A DNA stretch of 64,000 nucleotides, taken from the NCBI GenBank assembly GCA_964401995.1, contig CAYOAP010000002.1, forward strand, positions 1 through 64,000, read 5' to 3'. This document shows positions 48,397 to 57,128 of this stretch, piece by piece; position 1 is the first letter of the stretch, and the number at the start of each line of letters is the position of its first letter. Under the pieces are notes generated by a model. It had not been told where the DNA came from. It did not search any database and saw only the letters and a program-made list of their open reading frames with translations. The position numbers were made by a program, and so were the translations under genes. This DNA is from DATCBF01 sp964401995. Lineage in GTDB: Bacteria > Actinomycetota > Thermoleophilia > Solirubrobacterales > 70-9.

Positions 48397-50574
48397 TCAG
48401 GCCGACTCGGGCCAGGGCTGCTTGGCCAGCAGCTCCGAGTGCCCAGAGCGCTGCCACATCTCCTCGGCCAGGTGGGGCGTGATCGGATACATCAGCCGGA
48501 CCAGGGTCACCAGCGCCGCCGCTTCGGCTTCGCGGTCCTCGTCGGTCATCTCGCGCTCGCGGCTGACCCGGGTCTCGAATTCTTCGATCCGGGCGAGCAG
48601 GACCATCGCGTTCTGGGTGACGCCGTGCATCGAGAGCCGTTCGAAGTTCTCGGTCACCTTCTTGACCCCGGTTTTGCACCAGCGGTCCATGCGGCGGCGG
48701 TTTTTGTCGTTCATGTCGATCTCGTAATCCTCGCCGCGCGGGTCGCGTTCGAAGAGCGGCTCGGCGTAGTTCCAGAGCCGGGTGAGGAAGCGCTCGGAGT
48801 CGAGCATCACCTCGTCGTCCCAGTTGACGTTCCTGGTCGGCGCGGCGGCCTGCATCATCCCGAAGCGCACCGCGTCGGCCCCGACCCGCTCGACCAGTTC
48901 CTGCGGGCTGACCACGTTGCCCAGGTGCTTGCTCATCTTGCGGCCATCGAGGTGGACCATGCCGTGCATCAGGATCCCCGAGAAGGGCTCGCCGTCGTCG
49001 AAGAAGTCGCCGCTGCCGGCATCGCGCATCGCCTTGGCGACGGCGCGCTCGTCGAGGATGAAGCCGCCGGTGTCGGCCCCGTGGATGTAGAGGCAGGGCA
49101 TCCAGCGGTCCAGTTCCGGGTGGTCGAAGACGCCCTGCGGCCGGTCCTCCGCCGGCACCGCCAGCGCGCACTCCATCCAGGCCGTGTCCATGTGGCAGTC
49201 CATCGTGTCGGTCTCGCGCTTCGCCTCGCCGCCGCACTTCGGGCACTCGCAGCGGGCGAACTCCTCGTCGATCGCCAGCACGCTGCCGGCTTCGCTGACC
49301 GCCATGTTCTCCGGCAGGCGGACCGGGAGCTGCTCGAGCGGCACCGGCACGACGCCGCACTCGGGGCAGTGGACGATCGGGATCGGCGTGCCCCAGGCGC
49401 GCTGGCGCGAGACCGGGAAGTCGGAGATCTTGTAGCGGCGGGCGGGCTCGGCGGCGAGCGAGGCCTCGTCCAGCGCGACCGGGTCCATCGGCGTCTCGAT
49501 CCGCTCGAAGATCACCTCATCGGTCTTGTCCAGCTCCGGCGTGCCGAGCACCGCGGTCGGCCCGTAGCGGCCGTCGACGGTGGGCGACATCCAGACCGGC
49601 AGCCGGCCGCTGCCGTCGGGCGCCGAGACCCAGTGCCCGGTGTCGATGATCGGGATCTGGTCGGCGTTGCGGGCGTCGCGCAGCCAGCCGCCGGAGCGCG
49701 AGGCGTCGTCGGCCCCGTCGTCGCCCTCGCCCTCCATCCACTTGCCGATCTCGGGGTGGTTGGGGGAGAGCAGCACGAACCGGCCCTCGGCGATGCCCTC
49801 CGGGTCTCGCGCGAAGACGGTCAGTGGAGTGCCGTCCTCGCCGTGCAGCTCGAACTCGACCCCGTCGACCCGGCCCAGCAGCGAGCGCTGGGTGCCGATC
49901 GCAATCTTGTTCCACCCCGTCAGCGTCTCCAGCTTCTCGAAGTTCTCCTCGTTGTAGACGCCGGTGTTGAGGTACCACTGGGTTTTGTTGCGCAGCTCCG
50001 TCTCCTCGTGGCAGCGCCAGCATTTTCCGCCCTCGACCTGGACGCTGGCGAGCACGGTCTGGCAGCGATCGCACCAGTCGACTGGGCCCTGCCGCTGGTA
50101 GATCAGCCCCTGCTCGAGCAGCAGCAGGAAGAGCCACTGCGTCCACTGGTAGATCGCCGGTTCGCAGCTGACAAAGGTCCTGCTCCAGTCGAAGGAGAGG
50201 CCGAGCTGGTCGAACTGGCCGTGCATTTTCTCAGCGCAGCGCCGCACCCATTCCTCCGGGGTGATCCCGTTCTCGATTGCGCCGAGCTCGGCCGGCAGGC
50301 CGAAGGCGTCGAACCCCATCGAGAAGAGGACGGAGTCGCCGCGGGCCCGCCGGAAGCGGGCGAAGGAGTCGCCGATCGTGAAGCTGCGGATGTGGCCCAT
50401 GTGGGCTTCGCCCGAGGTGAACGGGCAGGAGACCTGGACGTAGGCGTCGGTCACCCCCGGCTCAGGCGCCGGGATCAGGAACACACCCTCCTCCGCCCAC
50501 CGCTCCTGCCAGTGGCTCTCGACGGTTAGTGGTGTGTAGGGCTCGGACTCAGTTGCGCTGGGCAGCCCCGCCAC
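48397..50574 (-). CDS. leuS: Leucyl-tRNA synthetase, divergent form
   Basis: 725 residues, about 100 shorter than most LeuRS. LeuRS-like layout: HMGH (58-61) in GEAHMGHIRSF, MGFDAFGLPAELGAIENG, FDWSRTFVSCEP, VDWCDRCQTVLASVQVEGG, a CP1 insertion, and the anticodon domain end ITPHLAEEMWQRSG. Departures: KMSKS is KMSKH (546-550), and the threonine-rich editing motif TTRPDT is ARDPEG (255-260), although the D of the VPAHD-type motif survives (LGTPELDKTD). Extra Cys pairs (CDRC, CWRC, CPEC, CPKC) suggest zinc ribbons. Charging of leucine is likely; proofreading is doubtful. Confidence 0.82.
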   Translation of the reverse strand: MAGLPSATESEPYTPLTVESHWQERWAEEGVFLIPAPEPGVTDAYVQVSCPFTSGEAHMGHIRSFTIGDSFARFRRARGDSVLFSMGFDAFGLPAELGAIENGITPEEWVRRCAEKMHGQFDQLGLSFDWSRTFVSCEPAIYQWTQWLFLLLLEQGLIYQRQGPVDWCDRCQTVLASVQVEGGKCWRCHEETELRNKTQWYLNTGVYNEENFEKLETLTGWNKIAIGTQRSLLGRVDGVEFELHGEDGTPLTVFARDPEGIAEGRFVLLSPNHPEIGKWMEGEGDDGADDASRSGGWLRDARNADQIPIIDTGHWVSAPDGSGRLPVWMSPTVDGRYGPTAVLGTPELDKTDEVIFERIETPMDPVALDEASLAAEPARRYKISDFPVSRQRAWGTPIPIVHCPECGVVPVPLEQLPVRLPENMAVSEAGSVLAIDEEFARCECPKCGGEAKRETDTMDCHMDTAWMECALAVPAEDRPQGVFDHPELDRWMPCLYIHGADTGGFILDERAVAKAMRDAGSGDFFDDGEPFSGILMHGMVHLDGRKMSKHLGNVVSPQELVERVGADAVRFGMMQAAAPTRNVNWDDEVMLDSERFLTRLWNYAEPLFERDPRGEDYEIDMNDKNRRRMDRWCKTGVKKVTENFERLSMHGVTQNAMVLLARIEEFETRVSREREMTDEDREAEAAALVTLVRLMYPITPHLAEEMWQRSGHSELLAKQPWPESA

Positions 50575-50616
50575 AGGTCGCCCCCGTCACCCTGCCTGTG
50601 TCACACGAATGAAAAA

Positions 50617-50822
<206 letters not shown>

Positions 50823-50840
50823 TAGTTGAGAAGCTTCGTT

Positions 50841-50869
50841 AACTTAGAAGTTCCTGACTAAGAAGTCAA
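50841..50869 (-). promoter_or_regulatory. Consensus promoter of the tRNA-like gene
   Basis: On the minus strand TTGACT (50869-50864), 17 nt, TAAGTT (50846-50841). The predicted transcription start is about 12 nt before the acceptor strand. One of the best sigma-70 matches in the window. Confidence 0.7.
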
Positions 50870-50885
50870 GAGAACGTAGATGTAC

Positions 50886-51680
50886 TTAAAGCGGCCGGGC
50901 GAGATAGACGGCCTTGGAGTGCTTGACCTCGTCAAGCGGCTGCTCCAGCACTGCATCTGTGTCGTGGCCGAAGACCTCCAGGCACTTAAGTCCCGCGCCC
51001 TCCAGGGCGGCGAGGATCTCCGCTTCGGTGAAGTGGCGCTCGCGGTGGAACTCGACCGGGATCTGGCTCGGCTCGCCGGTGATGTTCTCGACCTCGAAGC
51101 TCGCTTCGCAGATCGACCCCGGCGGCGCGTCGGGCGCGGTGCGGCCGCGCCAGATCAACCGCCGGCCGTCACGCTCGACCACCTCTTCTTCGCCGAAAAA
51201 GGTGCGGTAAGTGGAAAGTGTGTTGACGTCGAACATCAGCAGCGCATGGGGCGCCATGTTCGCCTTCATCCCGCTCAGCGCCTGGTCCAGTTCGGCGGTG
51301 CTGAGCAGGTAGTTGACCGCGTCGTCCAGGCACCAGACCAGGTCGAACTCGCCGAAGACCGGCAGCTCCCGCATGTCGTCGACGCTGAGTGGCACGCTGC
51401 CGTCCGTCTTCGTCCGCGCCACCTCCAGCATCGACTCCGAGATATCGCATCCCGTAACTTCCCATCCACGCGCCAACATCGGCAAAAAGCTCTTGCCGGT
51501 GCCACAACCGACGTCGAGCAGGCGATTGCCGCTCAACCCGTGGCGCCTCAATTCCGGCAGTAGGTTCCCCAGCCACAGCTCGTAATCGTGATGAGCTGTG
51601 AAGTCGTCGTAGACTGGCGCTATCGCTTCGTAGGCAGCCTTCGCCCACTGCGGCTTTGAGCCGGTCTTCGTCGCCTCCAT
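50886..51680 (-). CDS. Class I SAM-dependent methyltransferase
   Basis: 264 residues. AYEAIAPVYDDFTAHHDYELW before the SAM-binding motif LLDVGCGTGKSFLPML, then VTGCDISESMLEVAR, FDLVWCLDDAVNYLL and LMFDVNTLSTYRTFF. Typical of small-molecule methyltransferases; the acceptor is unknown. It stands alone, upstream of the tRNA-like gene and divergent from the sigma-factor gene. Confidence 0.87.
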   Translation of the reverse strand: MEATKTGSKPQWAKAAYEAIAPVYDDFTAHHDYELWLGNLLPELRRHGLSGNRLLDVGCGTGKSFLPMLARGWEVTGCDISESMLEVARTKTDGSVPLSVDDMRELPVFGEFDLVWCLDDAVNYLLSTAELDQALSGMKANMAPHALLMFDVNTLSTYRTFFGEEEVVERDGRRLIWRGRTAPDAPPGSICEASFEVENITGEPSQIPVEFHRERHFTEAEILAALEGAGLKCLEVFGHDTDAVLEQPLDEVKHSKAVYLARPL

Positions 51681-51830
51681 GGAGTAAAGACCGGTTTACG
51701 CTTCAGAAAGTTTCATCGATCGAGTTTCCTCGTTTGGTGTCGGGCTTAGTACCGTCGGAACATCAACGTTCCTGCGGCTCATCGGATTACGGAGGATGGT
51801 TGGGAGTGGGGCGAGGCGCACAGGGTCTGT

Positions 51831-52259
51831 TTGCGATTGGCGTACCGCTACGCGAGAAACCCGAGCGAAGCGGAGGACATAGCCCAGGATGCCTTGCTCC
51901 GCGCCTGGCGGCGGCGCTCGACCCTGCGCGATAGCGGCAGTAGAAATCAATGGCTGGGGACGATCGTGCGCAACGAGGCTTTCCGCCAGCGGGCGCGGAT
52001 CCGGCCTGATCCGGTTGCGACGATCGAGACCTTCGAGGGCGCCGAAGACGAGCGCGTGGTGGCGACGGTCGAGCGGGCCGATCTCCATGCCGCGCTCAAA
52101 CGGCTTGACGAGAACGACCGCGAGCTGCTGGCGCTGCGCTACGGCGAGGACCTGACCCAGGCCGCGATCGCCCGCCGCCTGGGCATCCCGGAAGGGACGG
52201 TCAAGGTCAGGCTGCACCGGGTGCGGGCCAAGCTCCGGCGCGCGATCGGCCCCGTTTAG
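51831..52259 (+). CDS. ECF-type RNA polymerase sigma factor
   Basis: At least 142 residues. Region 2: RLAYRYARNPSEAEDIAQDALLRAWRR; region 4: LDENDRELLALRYGEDLTQAAIARRLGIPEGTVKVRLHRVRAKLRRAI. TTG 51831 is the only standard start in frame, but sigma similarity continues upstream (WEWGEAHRVC), and the frame is open back to a stop at 51747 without ATG, GTG or TTG. The real start may therefore be a rare codon such as ATC 51762 or ATT 51786. No anti-sigma gene is adjacent. Confidence 0.8.
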   Translation: MRLAYRYARNPSEAEDIAQDALLRAWRRRSTLRDSGSRNQWLGTIVRNEAFRQRARIRPDPVATIETFEGAEDERVVATVERADLHAALKRLDENDRELLALRYGEDLTQAAIARRLGIPEGTVKVRLHRVRAKLRRAIGPV

Positions 52260-52366
52260 GACGCTGCGCGGAGGCGCACGCCCCTGTACACGCGGGCGAG
52301 CCGAGCGCCCCGAACTTCGGACCGCTGTACAACGACAGCCGCGGGCGCTGCCGCCACTATTTGGTA

Positions 52367-53134
52367 ATGACAACTTCGACCCGTCAGATCGTTGCCTTCG
52401 GCGGCGGCGGCTTCTCGATGGAGTCCGGCAACCCGCTGCTGGACGACTACGTGCTCGGCCTGACCGGGGCCGCCCGCCCGCGCGTCTGCTTCCTCCCTTC
52501 CGCCAGCGGCGACGCCGACCACTACATCGTCCGCTTCTACCGGGCCTTCCCCGCCGATCGCTGCGAGGCCAGCCACATCTCCCTCTTCCGCCGTGAGCAG
52601 GGGCCGGAAGACCTGCGCGAGCACCTGCTCTCCCAGGACCTGATCTACGTCGGCGGTGGCAGCGTCATCAGCCTGCTCGGCGTCTGGCGCGCCCACGGGA
52701 TCGACGAGATCCTGCGCGAAGCCTGGGAAGCGGGGGTGGTCCTCTGCGGGCTCTCGGCCGGCTCGCTCTGCTGGTTCTCCGAGGCGGTGACGGGCTTCCA
52801 CGGCGCGCCGAAACGGGTCGAGGGCCTCGGCCTGCTGCCGTTCAGCAACTGCGTCCACTACGAGCCCCGCTCCGAGCGCCGGCTCGCCTACCACGAGTTC
52901 CTGCGCGCGGGGATGGCGCCGGGCTACGCCGCCGAGGACGGGGCTGCCCTGCACTTCACCGGGACCGAACTGACCCGGGTCGTCGCCTCGCGCCCGCAGG
53001 CTCGCGGCTACCGGCTCGACCCGATGGGGGAGCGCGTGGTGGAGATGCGGATCGCGACCGCCTACCTCGGCGATCCGGTCTCCGCGGCAGTGGTTCCGCT
53101 GCCCGAGGCGCTCTCCACCGCCGTCGCCGTTTGA
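52367..53134 (+). CDS. Peptidase S51 (dipeptidase E/cyanophycinase) family protein 1
   Basis: 255 residues from ATG 52367. Fold markers: IVAFGGGGFSMESGNPLLDDYVL, VCFLPSASGDADHYIVRFYRAF, LIYVGGGSVISLLGVW, and the nucleophile elbow GLSAGSLCWF with the catalytic serine. The His is probably in NCVHYEPRSERR. S51 enzymes cleave Asp-containing dipeptides or cyanophycin. The stop overlaps the ATG of a paralogue (TGATG), so the two are coupled. Confidence 0.88.
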   Translation: MTTSTRQIVAFGGGGFSMESGNPLLDDYVLGLTGAARPRVCFLPSASGDADHYIVRFYRAFPADRCEASHISLFRREQGPEDLREHLLSQDLIYVGGGSVISLLGVWRAHGIDEILREAWEAGVVLCGLSAGSLCWFSEAVTGFHGAPKRVEGLGLLPFSNCVHYEPRSERRLAYHEFLRAGMAPGYAAEDGAALHFTGTELTRVVASRPQARGYRLDPMGERVVEMRIATAYLGDPVSAAVVPLPEALSTAVAV

Positions 53135-53931
53135 TGCTGCCGACTCGGCGCATCCTCGCCCTCGGCGGCCACGAGTTCAGCTCGCGCCCACCCGACCGCG
53201 CCGTCTGCGAGCTGATCCTGAAGCTGGCGACCGAGCGCGCCGGCGGCCGGCCCAAGATCTGCATCCTGCCGACCGCCAGCGGCGACACCTCCGACCTGAT
53301 CGCCGGCTTCTACTCGGCCTTCGGCGAGCGGCCCTGTGACCCCTCCGACCTCTCGCTCTTCCGGCTCGGCCGGCGGCCGATGGCGCTGCGCGACCACCTG
53401 CTCGCCCAGGACCTCGTCTACGTCGGCGGCGGCAGCCTCGTCAACCTGCTCGCGGTCTGGGAGGCGCACGAGATCGGCGCCATCCTCAGCCTCGCCTGGC
53501 GCCAGGGGATCGTCCTCGCCGGTCAAAGCGCCGGCGCAATGTGCTGGTTTGAGGCCGGGATCACCAAGTCCTCGGGCAAGCCGCTCGCCGCCGCCGGGCT
53601 CGGGCTGCTCGACGGCAGCCTCTGCGTCCACTACAACAACGAGCCTGAGCGCCGCGCCGCTTATCTCGAGGCGGTGGCCAAGGGGATGCCGGGCGGCTAC
53701 GGCCTCGACGATTACGCCGGCCTGATCTGGGAGGGGACCGCGGCCCCCTCCGCCGTCACCGCCCGCCGCGGCGCCCGCGCCTACCGGGTGGTGGCGCGCG
53801 AGGGCGAGGCCTCCGAGGCCCCGATCCCAGCCCGCTTCCTGCCGGCCCCGGCGCCCGCCGCCCTGCGCGAGGACATCGCCGAGTACCGCCGCCTCACCAG
53901 CATGCGCAAACGCGCCGGCTGGCTGGGCTGA
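53134..53931 (+). CDS. Peptidase S51 family protein 2
   Basis: 265 residues from ATG 53134 (TTG 53131 possible). Same layout as its neighbour: ILALGGHEFSSRPPDRAV, ICILPTASGDTSDLIAGFYSAFGE, LVYVGGGSLVNLLAVWEAH, AGQSAGAMCWF with the catalytic Ser, and CVHYNNEPERRAAYLEA. The pair diverges strongly at the N terminus and around the nucleophile (GQSAGA versus GLSAGS), so it is an old duplication. The two may act on different dipeptides or form a heteromer. Confidence 0.88.
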   Translation: MLPTRRILALGGHEFSSRPPDRAVCELILKLATERAGGRPKICILPTASGDTSDLIAGFYSAFGERPCDPSDLSLFRLGRRPMALRDHLLAQDLVYVGGGSLVNLLAVWEAHEIGAILSLAWRQGIVLAGQSAGAMCWFEAGITKSSGKPLAAAGLGLLDGSLCVHYNNEPERRAAYLEAVAKGMPGGYGLDDYAGLIWEGTAAPSAVTARRGARAYRVVAREGEASEAPIPARFLPAPAPAALREDIAEYRRLTSMRKRAGWLG

Positions 53932-54465
53932 TCAGCCGCCCTCGCCGGCGGCTGGGGGAGCGGTCGCGTCGCCGCCGCCTTCGCCAAGTTTCTCGCGGGC
54001 GAGGAAGTCCTCGGCCAGCAGCAGGTTGTCCTTGGTCCGCTCGACCACGTTGAGCACGTCGCCCATCAGCGCGATCTCCTCGACCTGCTCCTTGACGAAC
54101 CACTGCATGAACTGCTCGGCCCGGTAGTCCTTGCTCTCGCGGGCGAGCTCGAAGAGGGCGTAGATCTCCTCGCCGACGCGCTTCTCCTGCTCCAGCGCCA
54201 GCTTCACCGGGGCGATGCCGTCGGCGAAGCTGGTCTCCTGGGCCTTGATGTCGGGGATGTGGACCTGCTCGCCGACGTCGAGCAGGTACTGGACCATCAT
54301 CATCGCGTGCTCACGCTCCTCGAGCGCCTGGCGGTAGAAGAAGTGGGCGAGGCGGGGCAGCGTCGCGGCGTCGTAGTAGACGGCGATGCCGACGTACTGC
54401 TGGGAGGCGGCGAACTCGTTGGCGATCTGCTCGTTGAGGACGTCGGCGAAGCTCTTCTCGGCCAT
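53932..54465 (-). CDS. Ferritin
   Basis: 177 residues from ATG 54465, with AGGAG just upstream. Bacterial non-haem ferritin: LNEQIANEFAASQQYVGIAVYYD, FFYRQALEEREHAMMMVQYLLD (ferroxidase Glu and His), and EQFMQWFVKEQVEEIALMGDVLNVVE. It stores iron as a 24-mer in the cytosol. The Gly/Ala-rich C-terminal tail is longer than usual. It is convergent with the S51 gene, the stop codons being adjacent. Confidence 0.92.
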   Translation of the reverse strand: MAEKSFADVLNEQIANEFAASQQYVGIAVYYDAATLPRLAHFFYRQALEEREHAMMMVQYLLDVGEQVHIPDIKAQETSFADGIAPVKLALEQEKRVGEEIYALFELARESKDYRAEQFMQWFVKEQVEEIALMGDVLNVVERTKDNLLLAEDFLAREKLGEGGGDATAPPAAGEGG

Positions 54466-54542
54466 GGTGTCTCCTTGCTGGGGCGCGGGGCGGTTGGCCC
54501 CAACGTAGCCGAAACTTGGAGTTCGGCTGGCCGAAGAGAGGG

Positions 54543-55616
54543 TTAGGCGACCCAACGAAAGCCGAGCTCGGCGATCGCCGGCTGCAGCGGGCTGGGGAGG
54601 AGGCCGGGCTTGGTCGCCTGCTCGGGGTCGTTGTAGCCGATCGGGGCGACGTCGTTGGGCGTGTCGGGGTGGAAGATCGAGGCCAGGTACTGGATCTGGC
54701 CGCGGCCCGGCCCGAGCTCGGTCTGGCCGCCGCCGTAGGCGCCGATCCCGTGCTCCTCGCAGTAGTCGTAGGTGGCGAAGAGGTTGCTGATCGGGCCGAA
54801 GCGGGAGGGCTTGACGTTGACCGTCTTCGGCGGCGACCAGGGCATCGCCTCGATGTCGGCGATTGAGTGGATCGGCGCGTCCCAGGTGACGCGCTCGGAG
54901 ACCGGGTCGAGGATCGGCCGGGTCTCGTCGGTCACGTCGGGGTCCTCGAGCCAGGCGTCGGGGAAGGTCTCGATCAGCTTCGCGTAGAGCACGGGGTCGG
55001 TGATCACGTCGACCGGGGTCCCTTTGTAGAAGCCCTTGAGGTCGAGCGAGTCGACGGCGCCGGTCTCGGCCAGGGCGGCGATCAGCTCGTCGCTCCAGTC
55101 GTTGGTCGGGTCGAGCTTGAAGCGCAGGCCCGGGTTGACGGCGAGGCGGGCCAGTAGCGGCTCGATCGAGGAGGGCTCATCGCCGAAGCCGCCGAGCCGC
55201 ATCGAGCTGACGAAGTTGAGCGGCCGCGGCTCACGGCCGAGGATCGCGGCGAGGTTGGTCCCGGCCTGGCGCAGCGCCAGGTCGAGCGCCGCCGACTCGA
55301 AGGCCCAGCGCCGGTAGTCGCGGGAGACGTCGCGCTCGGGCGCGGCGGCGGGGAAGAGGTCGATCGAGTCCAGCGCCGCCGAGAATTCGGCGAAGCTGCG
55401 CTTGCCGGCCAGCCCCTCGGGCGGACCGTGGCCCTGCTGGGCGATGTGGTCGACGGCGTCGTAGGTGACGTCTTCGCCGATGCCCTCGTGGCCGCCGCCG
55501 CTGAGCTTGACGATCGTGGTCAGCCGTTCGAACTCGCCGAGCGTGATTTCCAGCCCCTCGAACGAGCAAGCCTCGATCTCCAGCGGCAGATCGGCAATCA
55601 AGTCATACGTGGCCAC
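54543..55616 (-). CDS. Enolase-superfamily protein
   Basis: 357 residues. N-terminal capping domain (LEIEACSFEGLEITLGEFERLTTIVKL) and TIM barrel: WAFESAALDLALRQAG, FKLDPTNDWSDELI, AWLEDPDVTDET, and TVNVKPSRFGPISNLFATYDYC, GGGQTELGPGRGQIQYLAS. The position of metal-binding Asp/Glu residues is in keeping with the superfamily, but the usual K-x-K dyad is not evident (FKLD). Reaction unknown (racemase, dehydratase or muconate-cycloisomerase type). It is divergent from the flavin oxidase gene. Confidence 0.8.
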   Translation of the reverse strand: MATYDLIADLPLEIEACSFEGLEITLGEFERLTTIVKLSGGGHEGIGEDVTYDAVDHIAQQGHGPPEGLAGKRSFAEFSAALDSIDLFPAAAPERDVSRDYRRWAFESAALDLALRQAGTNLAAILGREPRPLNFVSSMRLGGFGDEPSSIEPLLARLAVNPGLRFKLDPTNDWSDELIAALAETGAVDSLDLKGFYKGTPVDVITDPVLYAKLIETFPDAWLEDPDVTDETRPILDPVSERVTWDAPIHSIADIEAMPWSPPKTVNVKPSRFGPISNLFATYDYCEEHGIGAYGGGQTELGPGRGQIQYLASIFHPDTPNDVAPIGYNDPEQATKPGLLPSPLQPAIAELGFRWVA

Positions 55617-55647
55617 CGGGTGACCCTAGCGAACCGCCCAACCGGGG

Positions 55648-55694
55648 CCGATGGGCCTAAAACCCACGATATAGGTGTGTTTTAGGCCCGTCGG
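55648..55694. promoter_or_regulatory. Long imperfect palindrome in divergent region
   Basis: CCGATGGGCCTAAAAC (55648-55663) and GTTTTAGGCCCGTCGG (55679-55694) pair with one mismatch; an inner CCAC/GGTG extends the hairpin. It lies between divergent starts, 27 nt before ATG 55722, and shares the GATGGGCCTA core with the terminator at 10768. Confidence 0.55.
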
Positions 55695-55721
55695 CGGGTG
55701 GTGGTGGGAGACTCGCTGGCG

Positions 55722-57119
55722 ATGGAGCACACGAGCCACGGTTATTGGCTGCGGGAGGCCCCGCCCGTCACTCCGCTGTCCGCATTGGGCGAGGATCGCA
55801 GTGCTGACGTGGTCGTCATCGGCGGTGGTTTCAGCGGGCTCTGGGCCGCTTGGCACATCAAGCAGCTGGCGCCCGAGGCGAGCGTCGTCCTGCTTGAGGC
55901 CGGGCATTGCGGCGAGGGGCCGAGCGGGCGCAACGGCGGCTTCTGCAACTTGATGTGGGCCTCGTTGCCGAACATGCGCCAGCGCTGGGGGGATGCCGGG
56001 GCGCTTGCCGTCGCCCGCGCCGCCGAGCGCTCGGTCGCCGAGATCGGCGCCTTCTGCGAGCGCGAGGGGGTGGATGCCTGGTTCCGGCCCGGCGGCTACC
56101 TGCAGGTCTCGACCGCGGCGGCGCACGACGCGAACTGGGCCGAGGCGCTTGCCGCCTGCCGCGAGCTCGGCGCCAGCGAGGCGATCGAGCCTCTCTCCCC
56201 GCAGCAGGTGGCGGCGCGCTGTGCTTCGCCGGCCTTTCGCGGCGGCGCCTTCTACCCAGGCGCGGCGACCGTGCAGCCGGCACGGCTGGCGCTGGCGCTG
56301 CGCGAGCGGCTGCTTGCCGCCGGGGTCGAGATCCACGAGAACTCGCCGGTCCGGGCGTTGCGCGATGGCCCTGGAGGCGTCGAGGCCCGCACCCCGGCCG
56401 CTGTTGTTCGCGCCCGCTCCGCCGTGATCGCAATCGGTGGCGCGGCGACGGCGCCGCAGGGGCCGCTGCGCAACCGGATCACGGTCGCCTCCTCCCACAT
56501 CGTCCTCACCGAGCCGGTCCCCGAGCTGTTGGAGGAGATCGGCTGGACCGGCGGCGAGTGCATCACCGACAGCCGCGCCCTGATCGACTACTTCCGCACC
56601 ACCCCCGACGGCCGCATCCTCTTCGGCTGGGGCGGCGGCCGGATCGCGCTGGGCGCCCGCCTCGGCGGCCGCGCCGAGCTCGACGCTGCCGTGATCGAGC
56701 AGACCGCAGCCCACCTCCGCGCCTGCTTCCCGGGCCTGGAGGGCCGCCGCCTGACCCACGCCTGGGGCGGCCCGATCGACGCTTCCCCAACTCACCTCCC
56801 AATCGTCGTTCCCCTCTCCAGCGGCCACGCCTTCGCCGCCGCCGGCTACACCGGCAACGGAGTGGGCCCCTCCCAGATGGTCGGCAGAACCCTCGCTTCA
56901 CTAGCCCTGGATCGCCGCGACGACCCTGCGCGTTTGCCCTTCATCGACCCCGAACCACCGCGCCTGCCCCCGCAGCCCTTCCAGTGGATTGGCGCGGAAG
57001 CAATCCGCCAGGGCCTGATCCGCAAGGAGCAAGCCGAGCTGGCGGGTCAGCGCCCCGATCCGATCAGCGCCACGCTGGCGAGCATCCCCGAGCTGATCGG
57101 CTTCCACATCGGCCGCTAG
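55722..57119 (+). CDS. FAD-dependent oxidoreductase, DAO/PuuB type
   Basis: 465 residues from ATG 55722 (GTG 55698 also possible). ADVVVIGGGFSGLWAAWHI is the FAD site, followed by LLEAGHCGEGPSGRNGGF, the GxSGRNGG stretch typical of gamma-glutamylputrescine oxidase and glycine/sarcosine oxidases, and GYTGNGVGPSQMVGR at the C terminus. It oxidises a primary or secondary amine to the aldehyde or imine with H2O2. The neighbouring permease, aminotransferase and aldehyde dehydrogenase suggest polyamine or related amine catabolism. Confidence 0.85.
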   Translation: MEHTSHGYWLREAPPVTPLSALGEDRSADVVVIGGGFSGLWAAWHIKQLAPEASVVLLEAGHCGEGPSGRNGGFCNLMWASLPNMRQRWGDAGALAVARAAERSVAEIGAFCEREGVDAWFRPGGYLQVSTAAAHDANWAEALAACRELGASEAIEPLSPQQVAARCASPAFRGGAFYPGAATVQPARLALALRERLLAAGVEIHENSPVRALRDGPGGVEARTPAAVVRARSAVIAIGGAATAPQGPLRNRITVASSHIVLTEPVPELLEEIGWTGGECITDSRALIDYFRTTPDGRILFGWGGGRIALGARLGGRAELDAAVIEQTAAHLRACFPGLEGRRLTHAWGGPIDASPTHLPIVVPLSSGHAFAAAGYTGNGVGPSQMVGRTLASLALDRRDDPARLPFIDPEPPRLPPQPFQWIGAEAIRQGLIRKEQAELAGQRPDPISATLASIPELIGFHIGR

Positions 57120-57128
57120 CAGTTCGCC

